In this document: positions 35,865 through 45,758 of the stretch, in pieces
Layout: the number at the start of each line of letters is the position of its first letter
Numbering within the stretch: the first letter of the stretch is position 1
Assembly: GCF_003075035.1 (NCBI RefSeq)
Contig: NZ_QCZE01000001.1
Coordinates: forward strand, 2,480,759 to 2,544,758
Direction of reading: 5' to 3'
DNA from: Zobellella maritima
GTDB taxonomy: Bacteria > Pseudomonadota > Gammaproteobacteria > Enterobacterales > Aeromonadaceae
DNA length: 64,000 nucleotides
Made by a program: the position numbers and the translations under genes
Notes under the pieces: generated by a model
Databases searched by the model: none
What the model saw: the letters and a program-made list of their open reading frames with translations, nothing else
Told to the model about the DNA's origin: nothing

Positions 35865-37226
35865 ATGACTGAGCCCCTTGACCAGGAAAGGACAACGGAT
35901 CAGCTGGAAACCATCAGCCGGGCCCTGGACAGCGGCATGTTCATCCATGTTCGGCGCATGCTGCAACAGATGCGCCCCGGCGACGTCGCCTGGCTGCTGG
36001 AATCCTCGCCCGCCCCCAGCCGTAAGGTTCTGTGGCAGCTGGTCGACCCGGATGATTACGGCGAAATTCTGGAAGAACTGTCAGAAGAAGTCCGGGACGG
36101 TATCATCCGGCTGATGGACCCGGAAAAACTGGCCAACGCCCTGGAAGACATGGAGTCGGACGATCTGGCCTATGTACTGCGGGATCTGCCGGAGCGTCTG
36201 TACCGCCAGGTACTGACCCAGATGGATGAGCAGGACAGGCTCAGGGCCGAGCAGGCACTGTCCTATCCGGAAGACACCGCCGGCTCGATCATGAATACCG
36301 AGTTCATCACCCTGCGCTCGGATGTGACCATCGACGTGGTGCTGCGTTATCTGCGCCTGCGCAGCGAGCTGCCGGAAGGCACGGATACCCTCTATGTGGT
36401 GGACAAGGACAACCGTCTGCTGGGAGACATATCCCTGGCCAGCCTGGTGGTGCAGGCTCCCGCCACCACGGTCGCCGAAGCCATGGATACCCAGGTCGAG
36501 GCCATTCCCCTGACCATGTCCGATGTCGAAGCCGCCAACCTGTTTGAGCGCCATGACTGGTTGTCGGCCCCTGTGGTCGATGAAAACGGCATCCTGCTGG
36601 GGCGGATAACCATAGATGATGTGGTGGATATCATCCGCGAAGAAGGGGAGCATTCGATGATGGGCATGGCCAAGATGGATGTCGATGAAGACACCTTCGC
36701 ACCTGTATTGCCCAGCGCCAAGCGCCGCACCATCTGGCTGACGGTGAACCTCTGCACCGCGCTGATCGCCGCCAGCGTCTCCAACATGTTTGAAGCCACG
36801 CTCTCGCAACTGGCGACCCTGGCCATCCTGATGACCATAGTCCCTTCCATGGGCGGTATTGCCGGCAACCAGACCCTGGCCCTGATGATCCGCGGCATGG
36901 CGGTCGGTCATATCAGTGACAGCAACGCCCGCTGGCTGCTGACCAAGGAGGCCCTGGTTGGCCTGATCAACGGCCTGATCTGGGCGCTGGCCATCGCCGT
37001 GGTCGTCAGTTTCTGGAAAGAGAGTATCGCCATCGGCCTGGTCATCGCGGCGGCCATGTTTATCAACCTGGCGGTAGCCGGCCTGGCCGGCGCCCTGATC
37101 CCGCTGGTGATGCGCCGCTTCAACATAGATCCCGCGCTGGCCGGCTCCATGGCACTGACCACCATTACCGATACCGTCGGTCTCTTGTCTTTCCTGGGGC
37201 TGGCGACCCTGCTGCTGCTGAACTGA
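35865..37226 (+). CDS. mgtE: magnesium transporter MgtE
   Basis: This 453-residue channel has an N-terminal helical domain (about residues 20-130), a pair of CBS domains (about 135-265), and five membrane helices (about 285-450). The pore motif PSMGGIAGNQTLALMIRGMA is the family hallmark. In MgtE, magnesium bound to the cytoplasmic part closes the channel. It starts 48 bases after ptsO with AGGAG upstream and is common next to this locus in Aeromonas and Vibrio relatives. Confidence 0.96.
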   Translation: MTEPLDQERTTDQLETISRALDSGMFIHVRRMLQQMRPGDVAWLLESSPAPSRKVLWQLVDPDDYGEILEELSEEVRDGIIRLMDPEKLANALEDMESDDLAYVLRDLPERLYRQVLTQMDEQDRLRAEQALSYPEDTAGSIMNTEFITLRSDVTIDVVLRYLRLRSELPEGTDTLYVVDKDNRLLGDISLASLVVQAPATTVAEAMDTQVEAIPLTMSDVEAANLFERHDWLSAPVVDENGILLGRITIDDVVDIIREEGEHSMMGMAKMDVDEDTFAPVLPSAKRRTIWLTVNLCTALIAASVSNMFEATLSQLATLAILMTIVPSMGGIAGNQTLALMIRGMAVGHISDSNARWLLTKEALVGLINGLIWALAIAVVVSFWKESIAIGLVIAAAMFINLAVAGLAGALIPLVMRRFNIDPALAGSMALTTITDTVGLLSFLGLATLLLLN

Positions 37227-37327
37227 CAGCAGCTGTAAGCAATCGGCTTTTAGCTGGAAGCCGCCCGGCGCTAACGGAAATCACAACGCCATTCTGGCAA
37301 ACACGGTGCCGGTTTCCAAAACACAAA

Positions 37328-37345
37328 GGGCCGCGTATGCGGCCC
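37328..37345 (-). terminator. rho-independent terminator after pmbA
   Basis: A perfect 7-base stem GGGCCGC/GCGGCCC with loop GTAT is followed by TTTGTGTTTT on the minus strand, 24 bases past the pmbA stop. An 11-base inverted repeat AGCTGGAAGCC at 37252-37262 and GGCTTCCAGCT at 37359-37369 encloses it. Confidence 0.6.
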
Positions 37346-37369
37346 CCTGACAGCTTATGGCTTCCAGCT

Positions 37370-38710
37370 TTATTGCCCGGCTATCTTCATCTGCTCGATC
37401 AATACCGAGCCGGTCTGCAGGCTGGAGCGGGTCTCCACATCGGTGCCGATGGCCTGGATGCCGGCGAACATCTCCTTCAGGTTGCCGGCAATGGTGATCT
37501 CTTCCACCGGATAGGCGATTTCACCCTTTTCCACCCAGAAGCCGGCGGCGCCACGGGAATAGTCACCGTTCACTATGTTCACCCCCTGGCCCATCATCTC
37601 GGTCACCAGCAACCCGGTATCCATCAGCTTCAACAGCTGATCCAGGCTCTGGCCACTGCTGCCCACCTGCCAGTTGTGGATGCCACCGGCGTGGCCGGTT
37701 ACTTCCATGCCCAACTTGCGGGCCGAATAACTGGTCAGCAGATAACTCTGCAGCACCCCCTGCTCGATAATATTGCGGGCATGGGTGCGCACCCCTTCGT
37801 TATCGAAGGGTGAGCTGGCCAGGCCCTTGTCGAGGTGGGGCTGTTCATTGATGGTCAGCCACTCGGGGAAAATACGGCTGCCCAGGGCATCGAGCAGGAA
37901 AGAGGATTTACGGTACAGGCTGCCGCCGCTGATGGCCATAACCAGGTGGCCAAACAGGCCGGACGCCACATCCGGGTGAAACAGCACAGGAACCCGGGTG
38001 GTACCTATCTTGCGAGCGCCCAGGCGACCCAGGGTACGGGTGACAGCTTCATCGGCCACCTGTTCCGGGGTCCACAGATCGGTCAGGCTACGGGCCGAGG
38101 TATAACCGTATTCCCGCTGCATATCCCCGTCCTGTTCACCGATCAACACGCAACTCATGCCGAAACGGGTACCGCTGTAACCCTTGATAAATCCATGGCT
38201 GTTACCATAGACCCGGGTCCCCAGTGTACTGGAAAAACTGGCACCATCGGATTGCTTGATACGCCCGTCCCGGCCCAGGGCATGGCGCTCGCAGCGCAGT
38301 GCCAGATCGATACCGAATTCCGGCTCCAGCTCGGCGGGAAAACACATGGCTACCTCGGGGGCATCCCAGGCCAGATCACCGGACTCGGCAATGCCGGCGA
38401 AGGGATCGGGCGAGGTATAGCGGGAAATATCCAGGGCGGCGGCGACCGTCTTGGCAATCGCCTCGGGGCGCAAATCAGAGGTGGAAGCCGAGCCTTTACA
38501 GCCGTCCCGATAGACGGCAATCCCCAGGGCGCCATCCTTGTTGAACTCGATATTCTCCAGTTCGCCATTGCGGGTATTGACAGACAACCCTGTCTGTTTG
38601 CTGATCGACACCTCAGCGCTGTCAGCCCCCAGGCGCCTGGCCGAGTCCAGCGCCTGCTCTACCGCCAGTTCCAGCTGGCGTTGCTCTGTTTGAATGTCTG
38701 CTGGGTTCAT
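37370..38710 (-). CDS. pmbA: metalloprotease subunit TldE (PmbA)
   Basis: This 446-residue protein is the non-catalytic partner of TldD; the TldD/TldE complex processes unfolded peptides, including microcin B17 and CcdA. It has the PmbA/TldA fold (SVNTRNGELENIEFNKDGALG, seen in two parts) and the late glycine-rich region GYSRGAAGF-like (GDYSRGAAGFW). It lacks the HExxxH motif, as expected for TldE. It is divergent from darP. Its partner tldD is 1 kb to the right, closer than in E. coli. Confidence 0.95.
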   Translation of the reverse strand: MNPADIQTEQRQLELAVEQALDSARRLGADSAEVSISKQTGLSVNTRNGELENIEFNKDGALGIAVYRDGCKGSASTSDLRPEAIAKTVAAALDISRYTSPDPFAGIAESGDLAWDAPEVAMCFPAELEPEFGIDLALRCERHALGRDGRIKQSDGASFSSTLGTRVYGNSHGFIKGYSGTRFGMSCVLIGEQDGDMQREYGYTSARSLTDLWTPEQVADEAVTRTLGRLGARKIGTTRVPVLFHPDVASGLFGHLVMAISGGSLYRKSSFLLDALGSRIFPEWLTINEQPHLDKGLASSPFDNEGVRTHARNIIEQGVLQSYLLTSYSARKLGMEVTGHAGGIHNWQVGSSGQSLDQLLKLMDTGLLVTEMMGQGVNIVNGDYSRGAAGFWVEKGEIAYPVEEITIAGNLKEMFAGIQAIGTDVETRSSLQTGSVLIEQMKIAGQ

Positions 38711-38814
38711 GATGATGTTTGGTCGCTCCGTTATGGGGTTAGCATAACAGACCCCTGCGCCCCTTGGGAGAAGCTGGTAATATATATGTCATTGTCTGTT
38801 GTTACGGAAAGCCT

Positions 38815-39342
38815 ATGCGCCACCATGATGAAAGCCCCGACCAGGACGACGAGATCGAATGGGTCAGTAAAAGCCAGATGAAGCGGGAAATGCATGCCCT
38901 GAAAGAACTGGGGCTGGCCTTGGTCAGGCTCAAGCCGAACGAGCTGGCCAAGGTGCCGCTGGATGATGAACTGAAAGAAGCCATCGATCTGGCGCACAAA
39001 CTTAGCAGCAAAAAGGAAAGGGAAGGACTGCGCCGCCACCTGCAGTATGTGGGCAAGTTGATGCGCAGCCGGGACGTGACCGCCATTGAGCAGTCCCTGG
39101 CGGCGTTCGATCATAAGAGCGCCGTTGCCAACGCCCATTTTCACCGGCTTGAGCAATGGCGTGACCGCCTGGTCAGGGAAGGTGACAAGGGCGTCGATGC
39201 ACTGCTGGCCGAATATCAGCGGCTGGACCGGCAGAAGCTGCGCCAGCTGGCACGTCAGGCCCGCAAGGAACTGGCTGCTGACCTGCCCCCCAAGGCCTAC
39301 CGGGAGCTGTTTCAGTACCTGAAACAAAACCTGGAGCCCTGA
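38815..39342 (+). CDS. darP: ribosome biogenesis factor DarP (YjgA, DUF615)
   Basis: This 175-residue protein matches E. coli YjgA/DarP in length (183) and sequence (EIEWVSKSQMKREM, then LRRHLQYVGKLMR and KLRQLARQARKE). DarP binds late 50S precursors and helps peptidyl transferase centre assembly. The ATG at 38815 is preferred over a start 17 residues upstream. It is divergent from pmbA, as in most gammaproteobacteria. Confidence 0.95.
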   Translation: MRHHDESPDQDDEIEWVSKSQMKREMHALKELGLALVRLKPNELAKVPLDDELKEAIDLAHKLSSKKEREGLRRHLQYVGKLMRSRDVTAIEQSLAAFDHKSAVANAHFHRLEQWRDRLVREGDKGVDALLAEYQRLDRQKLRQLARQARKELAADLPPKAYRELFQYLKQNLEP

Positions 39343-39368
39343 GCCTCCGGGTTACCACAACATAAAAC

Positions 39369-39395
39369 AACAACGGGAGCCTGGCTCCCGTTGTT
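39369..39395. terminator. bidirectional terminator between darP and the small peptide gene
   Basis: Perfect 11-base arms AACAACGGGAG and CTCCCGTTGTT enclose a 5-base loop. It lies 26 bases past darP and 26 bases past the stop of the small minus-strand gene. A TTTTATG run follows on the minus strand, so it is stronger in that direction. Confidence 0.75.
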
Positions 39396-39421
39396 AGTCT
39401 GGGTATATACGGAAACCCATG

Positions 39422-39616
39422 TTAGAAGCACATGTCCGCAGGTTTTTTACCCATTTTTTTCAACTTGGCACAATGACGGCTATCGATACCATCACCCTCG
39501 CTCTGCACAACCATATCTTTAACAATCGGATTCTGGTTGGCAACCGTACCTGCCTGAACTGGCATCAAAATCAAACCCAGTACAGAGGCAAATGCAATAG
39601 AAAGTAGCGTTTTCAT
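39422..39616 (-). CDS. small exported peptide of unknown function, two cysteines
   Basis: This 64-residue product begins with a clear signal peptide (MKTLLSIAFASVLGLILM, cleavage probably near residue 22). The mature part of about 42 residues has only two cysteines, in the C-terminal half (RHCAKL and MCF), so it may form one disulfide. The start has AGGAGG before ATG at 39616, an excellent ribosome site, and a strong terminator follows, both signs of a real gene. I recognise no family. Its neighbours are darP, pmbA and tldD, but it need not share their role. Confidence 0.75.
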   Translation of the reverse strand: MKTLLSIAFASVLGLILMPVQAGTVANQNPIVKDMVVQSEGDGIDSRHCAKLKKMGKKPADMCF

Positions 39617-39725
39617 AATAAGCCTCCTCACACCGTTGCATAGAAAGCAACTGTATTAGTATGACCCATATATGCTCTCACTAATTACAAAAAAAGCCTT
39701 TTTCACCTTGGTTGATAATCAACCA

Positions 39726-41171
39726 CTACTGGGTGCCGCCGACCGTCAGCTGATCCAGCTTCAAGGTCGGCTGTCCAACCCCGACCGGGACACTCTGGCC
39801 ATCCTTGCCGCACACGCCAACCCCGGCATCCAGCGCCAGATCATTGCCTACCATGGATACCTGACTCATGGCCTCGGGGCCATTGCCGATCAGGGTCGCC
39901 CCCTTGATCGGCGCGGTCAGCTTGCCATCTTCTATCAAATAGGCCTCGGACGCCGAGAACACGAATCGGCCTGAGGTAATGTCGACCTGGCCACCACCGA
40001 AGTTGGGCGCATAGATACCCCGCTTGACACTCCTGATAATTTCCTCGGGGGGCGTCTCTCCCGGCAGCATATAGGTATTGGTCATGCGCGGCATCGGCAG
40101 GTGCGCATAGGACTCCCGCCGGCCATTGCCGGTGGGTGCCGTCTTCATCAGCCGGGCATTGAGCTTGTCCTGCATATAGCCCTTGAGGATGCCGTTTTCA
40201 ATTAACACATTATATCCGGAGGCGGTCCCTTCATCGTCGATTGTCAGCGAACCTCGGCGATTGGGCAGGGTTCCGTCGTCCACTATGGTACACAGGCCGG
40301 AGGCCACCTTTTCGCCGATGCGACCGGAATAAGCGGAAGAGCCCTTGCGATTGAAATCCCCCTCCAGGCCATGCCCCACCGCCTCATGCAGCAGGACCCC
40401 GGGCCAGCCGGCTCCCAACACCACCGGCATGGTGCCGGCCGGTGCGTCCACTGCCTCCAGGTTGACCAGAGCTTGGCGAATCGCCTCCTTGACATATCCC
40501 ATGGCCCTGGGCTGCCCGTCCACCTCTTCCAGGAAGAAATCATAGCCCACACGACCGCCCCCACCGCTGCCGCCCCGTTCACGGCGGCCATTACGCTCGG
40601 CCAATACCGAGCAGTTCAACCGCACCAGGGGGCGTAGATCCGTTGCCAGAGTGCCATCTGTCGCCAACACCAGCACTTCTTCATAGACCCCGGATATCGA
40701 GGCGATGACCTGGGTCACCGCCGGCTCCAGGCTGCGGGCATAGGCGTCCATCTGTTGCAGCAGGGCAATCTTCTGCTCCCGAGTCAGGCTGTCCAGGGGG
40801 TTGATCCCCAGGTAACGGGGTTCAACTGCGACCTGGCTACCCAGTTTCAAGTGCCGGTTACCGCCCCGCTCGGCAATGCTCCTGGCAGCTCCCACCGCCT
40901 GGCTCAGGGCCGAAGCGGTCAGCTCGTCGGAGTAGGCAAAGCCGGTCTTTTCACCGCTGACGGCGCGTACCCCGACTCCCTGCTCTATGTTGTAGCTGCC
41001 GTCTTTGACAATGCCGTCTTCCAGTACCCAGGACTCATGGACACTGTTCTGAAAATACAGATCGGCAAAATCGATATCGTGACGACACAACCGTGCCAGC
41101 TGGGCATCCAGCAAGGCCATATCAAGGTCATTCGGCGCCAGCAGGCTGAGGTCAATCTGTTCAATACTCAT
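39726..41171 (-). CDS. tldD: metalloprotease TldD
   Basis: This 481-residue zinc metalloprotease carries HEAVGH at residues 262-267, in the family sequence [13 protein letters not shown]. The downstream ligand region has [15 protein letters not shown]. With TldE it degrades unfolded peptides and matures microcin B17 in E. coli. The ATG at 41171 follows GGAGAGA and is preferred over the start 5 residues upstream. It is the last gene of the mreBCD-yhdE-rng-yhdP-nitrilase-tldD unit and overlaps the nitrilase gene by 4 bases. Confidence 0.97.
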   Translation of the reverse strand: MSIEQIDLSLLAPNDLDMALLDAQLARLCRHDIDFADLYFQNSVHESWVLEDGIVKDGSYNIEQGVGVRAVSGEKTGFAYSDELTASALSQAVGAARSIAERGGNRHLKLGSQVAVEPRYLGINPLDSLTREQKIALLQQMDAYARSLEPAVTQVIASISGVYEEVLVLATDGTLATDLRPLVRLNCSVLAERNGRRERGGSGGGGRVGYDFFLEEVDGQPRAMGYVKEAIRQALVNLEAVDAPAGTMPVVLGAGWPGVLLHEAVGHGLEGDFNRKGSSAYSGRIGEKVASGLCTIVDDGTLPNRRGSLTIDDEGTASGYNVLIENGILKGYMQDKLNARLMKTAPTGNGRRESYAHLPMPRMTNTYMLPGETPPEEIIRSVKRGIYAPNFGGGQVDITSGRFVFSASEAYLIEDGKLTAPIKGATLIGNGPEAMSQVSMVGNDLALDAGVGVCGKDGQSVPVGVGQPTLKLDQLTVGGTQ

Positions 41172-41995
41172 TCGTTCTCTCTCCAAACCGCTTTCATACG
41201 CGCATGTTGGGCCACCGGCATCTGCCGACGGATCGCCGCCAGACGGGTCGAATTCACGTCGGCGGCAACCAGCCCTTCGCCCTTGGGTAAACAGGCCTGT
41301 ATTTCACCCCAGGGAGTGATAATCACCGAGTGCCCCCAGGTCTCCCGGCCATTGCCGTGATCGCCGACCTGGGCGGCCGCCAGTACATAACATTGATTCT
41401 CTATCGCCCTGGCCTGCAACAGCGGCATCCAGTGGGCCTGACCCGTTACCCGGGTAAAGGCCGAAGGCACCAGCAGGATATCGGCCCCCTGATCCCGCAA
41501 TGCCCGATACAGCTCGGGAAAACGTAAATCATAGCAAATCGACAGCCCCAGCCGGCCGAAGGGGCTGTCGATCACCGTCAGACCATCGCCGGCCTGGTAG
41601 GTACTGGACTCCTGATAACGGCCATGACCGTCGGCCACCTCCACATCAAACAGGTGAAGCTTGTGATAATGGCCGACCAGCTCACCCTTGTCGTTATAGA
41701 CCAGGCAGCTGGAGTGCAGTTTTTCGCTGTTGATAATCCGGGTCGGCATGGCACCCACCACCAGCCAGATCCCCAGACGACTGGCCCACGCGGCCATCTG
41801 TGCCTGGATCGGACCGTCACCCAGGGGCTCGGCACAACTCAGGGCGGACGCTTTACTGCCGAATACCACGGCATTTTCCGGCAATTGCACCAGCAAGGGA
41901 CGCTCCGGTGGTAACTGCCCTAGCAACCGTTCCAGGGTCGCTTGATTGCCGGGCCAGTCGGCACCGGCATTGGTTTGTATCGCCACCAGTTTCAT
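41168..41995 (-). CDS. carbon-nitrogen hydrolase (nitrilase superfamily, Nit1/omega-amidase-like)
   Basis: This 275-residue protein has the nitrilase triad Glu40 (QLPENAV), Lys112 (YHKLHLFD) and Cys154 ([11 protein letters not shown]). The pattern fits the Nit1 branch, which hydrolyses deaminated glutathione or related omega-amides. The ATG at 41995 is preferred over a start 20 residues earlier. It starts 10 bases after yhdP ends and overlaps tldD by 4, so it is firmly inside this operon. E. coli lacks it at this locus, but related aquatic gammaproteobacteria carry it. Confidence 0.9.
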   Translation of the reverse strand: MKLVAIQTNAGADWPGNQATLERLLGQLPPERPLLVQLPENAVVFGSKASALSCAEPLGDGPIQAQMAAWASRLGIWLVVGAMPTRIINSEKLHSSCLVYNDKGELVGHYHKLHLFDVEVADGHGRYQESSTYQAGDGLTVIDSPFGRLGLSICYDLRFPELYRALRDQGADILLVPSAFTRVTGQAHWMPLLQARAIENQCYVLAAAQVGDHGNGRETWGHSVIITPWGEIQACLPKGEGLVAADVNSTRLAAIRRQMPVAQHARMKAVWRENE

Positions 41996-42005
41996 GCTCT
42001 CTCCT

Positions 42006-45000
42006 TCATTGCTCCGAGGGCAAGGACAACTGGCCTCGCTCCCGGTCGATCTCATGGATCTCCGGCTGCCTCAGGGGACCCGTGACCCGATAACGAATAC
42101 GGGTAAATACATCGACCACAGGCCCCAGGATCTTGGACAAGGCCAACACATAGAGGCCGGTAACCGGGGTGACCGCAAAGGCCGCGATCACCGGCAGATT
42201 TCCGGTGAGATGCGGGGTAAAGGTGAAATTGAAATCAATTTTTTCCGCCCCCAAATCGACCAGGCCTGCCCCTTTCAGATCTCCGGAAGCACCGGCCAGG
42301 GCAAAGTTATCGCTGCGCATGATCCCATCCTGGATCTTGCTGCTGACGGCGATCCGTTCAAAGTAAAAACCCTTGTCGAACACGTCCCTGAAGTCCAGTC
42401 GCAACCGACGCAATACCGATTCTATGCTGAGTACGGACAAGAAGTTCGCCCCCTTGTCACTTAATTCGGTCAGTACGCCGGCTTCCGCCCCGAACTCAAA
42501 CTCGCCATCCAGGCTGCCCCAATCCGGTTGCCAGGGCGCACCCAGCCAGAGCAGCCTGCCATTCAGGCGGGCCTGGGTACCATTGAACGGGGATGCCTGC
42601 CCCATGGCTTCAAACAAGGCCTGTAATGAGGCGGTGCTGCCTTGCCACTCGAAGCGGGTCAAGGCTCCCTGCCGATGCTGCAGCCACTGACCATGGCCGG
42701 AAAGCTCCAGCAGGGGGCCGTCCAGCAGCAACCTGGACATGTCCACCCCCTTGCCCTTGGGTTCCAGTTCCACTTCAAGGCGACCCAACGGCATCTCGTT
42801 TAGCCAGCAGGCGGCACAGTTGAAGGTAATGGCCGGCAGTTGTTCGGCCCGGAATTCGGTAGCTTCCAACTCATTTGAGCCATCTTCATCGGACAGAGCC
42901 AGGGTAAGCCGGTCCAGATCAATGTGCAAGGCGCCGGCCTTTGACAGCCGAACTTCCCCTTCCGCCTGGTCGGCGCGGGCCTTGAAGCGGTGCTGGCCGT
43001 CAGCGCTCGGCGCTATCAGCAAGGATAAATTATCGAGCGGCTGCCGCCATAGGCTGGCCTCGGCTGCCTGCACCCTGACACGGTAGGGGCTGGGCCAGCC
43101 TATGGCGGTCTCTGCCTGCGCCGGCTCCTTGCCGACCAGCAGGGGATGCAACAAGCCTATCCAGTCGTCGATGGCCAGCTGCGACACCCGGGCATCCACA
43201 TCCAGAGGCGCGCGCGGACCTGTGACCACATCGACACCGGACTGAAGCCAGAGCCGGCTGACCTCAGTCCCCCGGGGGGAAAAATGCAGTAGAGACTGTC
43301 CCCGCAGCCGCGGACCCAACTGCAGCTCCAGTTCAGCCTGCCGTTGATCACCGCTGACCAGCAGGCGGCTCGGCCAGCGAGTATCGATTGCCTTGTCAAG
43401 AGGGGGGGGCAAGCGGCTGCCGAGCCCTGTCAGCTGGCTGTTGGCCTCGAAATGATAGTTCAGCCCTCCATCCTTGGGTAGCTCGAGAGCCAGCTGTCCC
43501 TGCCAGGGGGCACCGCCCGCCAGGCTGGCCAGTTCCGGTCGCACGGTCTGCAACCGGTCGGCTACCAACTGGCCGGACATGCCGATATCGACCCGGTAGC
43601 CCTTATCCGCCAGGGTCTTGCCTTCATAGTCCAACACCAGCGGTTGGCCGGCCAGGGTCGCCTGCAACTGATGGAAACGGGTCTGACTGTCGTCGAACTG
43701 CAGCCGGCCGTGAACGTTGTCAAGGGGCAGGTTCAGGGCGCGAATGCTGACCTTGTTATCATCAAAATCAACCTGACCGCTAACCCTGGGCCGGTCCCCG
43801 GACAGCGGAATGGCCAGCGCCAGGCTGCCGGTCAGCGGGCCCTCGACCCGAACCTCCGCCAGGGTCTTGCCGACCGAGCCGGCCAGTGGCGAGGCCTGCA
43901 GATAGCGGGTGACCGCCTCTCCGTTACCGGCAATATCGGCATTGATGGTCAACTCCGCCGCCGCCTTCAGGGGCACGATGCGGGCATCTATCTGGGTGGC
44001 CGTCACCTTGCCCAGGCGGCCCCGATGACTGCTCATATACAGGCCATCATTTTCAAACAGCAGATCCAGATCAAGATCGGTCAGCGGCTGCCATTGGGGT
44101 CCGAACTGAAACTCAGCCTGACTCAGGGGCACCCGAGCCTGGAATATGCCCGACTGATCCGCATAAGGGAAACCGGACAAAGGGCCATACCAGAGCACTT
44201 GGGCATTGTCGGCCCGACCCGCCTTGATGGCCCCCTGCAGGTAATCGACCAACTTCTTGCCCATCAGGGGTTCGGGGAAATAGGCAAAGGCACGGCCGGC
44301 ATCATACAGATCTACATTCGCCGAGGCGCTGAGCCAGGCATCCCCCTGCTCAGGCAACCCCAGGTTGAACCAGCCCTGCAGGGCGAAATCCCGGGTTTCA
44401 ATCGCCAGCCGATCGCTGCTTACCTGCCAACCATCCAGCTGTCGTTGCCAGTGGATCTCGGTAGCCAACTGCTGCATCGGCCAGGGCGCCCTGAACGCCT
44501 CCTTATACACCCAGCTGGCTTCTTGCTGCTGCAGCTGCAGACTGCCACTGCCCGGTGCCAGCTCAAACCGGCCGTTGAGTCGCTCGGTGGCCGGTATCCA
44601 ACCGTAGGCACGGGTGCTCACATTCACCAAATCCCCTTGCAGCCGCCAGCTGTTGTCCTCAAGGCTGGCCGCCAACCGCAGGTTATTCAGCTTGCCGGCC
44701 GGACGAACATGATTCAGCTGTTCCACCAGACCGGGCCGGCTGGCCTGCCCCCATTCCGCCAGCAGGGCAAGATCTGCAAAGGTTATGCTATCCAAATAGC
44801 CGTTGAGCTCATCGCCCTGCCGATCCAGTTGCAGGCGCCATTCAGGCCAGGATTCACCATCGACGGCAATAGCCACCTCCCTGCTGGCCAGCTGCCAACC
44901 ATCTTCCGTCGGCTGCCACTGAACGCGACCGGCTCCCAGTTGAACCCGATGGGCAGTGCCATCCTGTTGCCAGGTCAGCTGATTGTCGCCCAGGGTCAGC

Positions 45001-45758
45001 AGGCCACCACTGAGTCGACCCGCCTGCCATTCCAGCCAAAGCTCGAAGGACAGCTTGACCCGTGCGGACTGGTCGTCCGGCCTGACCTGGGTAACCAGTA
45101 CGGAAGCATCCAGTTGATCGGCCTGCAGATACAGGCTGCCGTCGAGGGCATCCGGCTCACCGTGGAAACGAGCCTTAATATCCATCAGCTGTGCCTGCTC
45201 CCCTCCCAGTCCCAGCCGGCCCTGGCCTTGATGAAGGCCCGCTTGGTTTTGCCAGCTCAGGGTAGGAACATGCAGCACCAGGGGATTATCCTGTCCACCC
45301 AGTGCCAGTCGGACGTCGCGCAGGGTAAAGCGCTTCACGCCCTGCAACGCCAGCCATTGCAGGGTTTCCAGCGGCGCGCTGGTGGCTGAGCCCCCCCCCA
45401 GCCCTGCAGTCAGCTGCAGTCCTTCCAGGGTCAGTTCGTTCAACACCGGTTTCAGCTGACGCAGACTCTGCCAGAAATGCAGATCGATATAGGCCCTTTC
45501 CAACTGCATCGGTGGCGCCGAGGGCCGGCTCAGGCCGACCCGGTTCAGCACCAGCACCGGGCCCGAGCCCTGCCAGGTCAGCCCCATTTTCTCCACCCGC
45601 AGGCTGAGTTCACTGTCGGTCAGCAGCTTGGCCAACAGCCGGTCCTGGTATTGATCCAGCACGGGCCCCCCGAAGCGGATCAGGCTGATCACCAGTGCCA
45701 GCAGCACTGACACTCCCGCCAGGGCAAACCATGCCCAGCTTAACCCCCGTTTCAGCAC
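42006..45758 (-). CDS. yhdP: AsmA-like envelope protein YhdP (phospholipid transport)
   Basis: This 1,250-residue protein has one N-terminal membrane helix (WFALAGVSVLLALVISLIRF) and a long beta-rich AsmA/DUF3971 body that probably spans the periplasm. The conserved C-terminus (IESVLRRLRLDFRDVF, then FNFTFTPHLTGNLP) is typical. YhdP, TamB and YdbH together move phospholipids to the outer membrane in E. coli. The start is a GTG sharing one base with the rng stop (TAGTG), so translation is coupled. Length is close to E. coli YhdP (1,266). Confidence 0.95.
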   Translation of the reverse strand: MLKRGLSWAWFALAGVSVLLALVISLIRFGGPVLDQYQDRLLAKLLTDSELSLRVEKMGLTWQGSGPVLVLNRVGLSRPSAPPMQLERAYIDLHFWQSLRQLKPVLNELTLEGLQLTAGLGGGSATSAPLETLQWLALQGVKRFTLRDVRLALGGQDNPLVLHVPTLSWQNQAGLHQGQGRLGLGGEQAQLMDIKARFHGEPDALDGSLYLQADQLDASVLVTQVRPDDQSARVKLSFELWLEWQAGRLSGGLLTLGDNQLTWQQDGTAHRVQLGAGRVQWQPTEDGWQLASREVAIAVDGESWPEWRLQLDRQGDELNGYLDSITFADLALLAEWGQASRPGLVEQLNHVRPAGKLNNLRLAASLEDNSWRLQGDLVNVSTRAYGWIPATERLNGRFELAPGSGSLQLQQQEASWVYKEAFRAPWPMQQLATEIHWQRQLDGWQVSSDRLAIETRDFALQGWFNLGLPEQGDAWLSASANVDLYDAGRAFAYFPEPLMGKKLVDYLQGAIKAGRADNAQVLWYGPLSGFPYADQSGIFQARVPLSQAEFQFGPQWQPLTDLDLDLLFENDGLYMSSHRGRLGKVTATQIDARIVPLKAAAELTINADIAGNGEAVTRYLQASPLAGSVGKTLAEVRVEGPLTGSLALAIPLSGDRPRVSGQVDFDDNKVSIRALNLPLDNVHGRLQFDDSQTRFHQLQATLAGQPLVLDYEGKTLADKGYRVDIGMSGQLVADRLQTVRPELASLAGGAPWQGQLALELPKDGGLNYHFEANSQLTGLGSRLPPPLDKAIDTRWPSRLLVSGDQRQAELELQLGPRLRGQSLLHFSPRGTEVSRLWLQSGVDVVTGPRAPLDVDARVSQLAIDDWIGLLHPLLVGKEPAQAETAIGWPSPYRVRVQAAEASLWRQPLDNLSLLIAPSADGQHRFKARADQAEGEVRLSKAGALHIDLDRLTLALSDEDGSNELEATEFRAEQLPAITFNCAACWLNEMPLGRLEVELEPKGKGVDMSRLLLDGPLLELSGHGQWLQHRQGALTRFEWQGSTASLQALFEAMGQASPFNGTQARLNGRLLWLGAPWQPDWGSLDGEFEFGAEAGVLTELSDKGANFLSVLSIESVLRRLRLDFRDVFDKGFYFERIAVSSKIQDGIMRSDNFALAGASGDLKGAGLVDLGAEKIDFNFTFTPHLTGNLPVIAAFAVTPVTGLYVLALSKILGPVVDVFTRIRYRVTGPLRQPEIHEIDRERGQLSLPSEQ

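Noticed and set aside
43644-45389. 581-residue plus-strand reading frame opposite yhdP
   Set aside because: It has no ribosome site or domain, and yhdP has conserved family sequence along the whole stretch.
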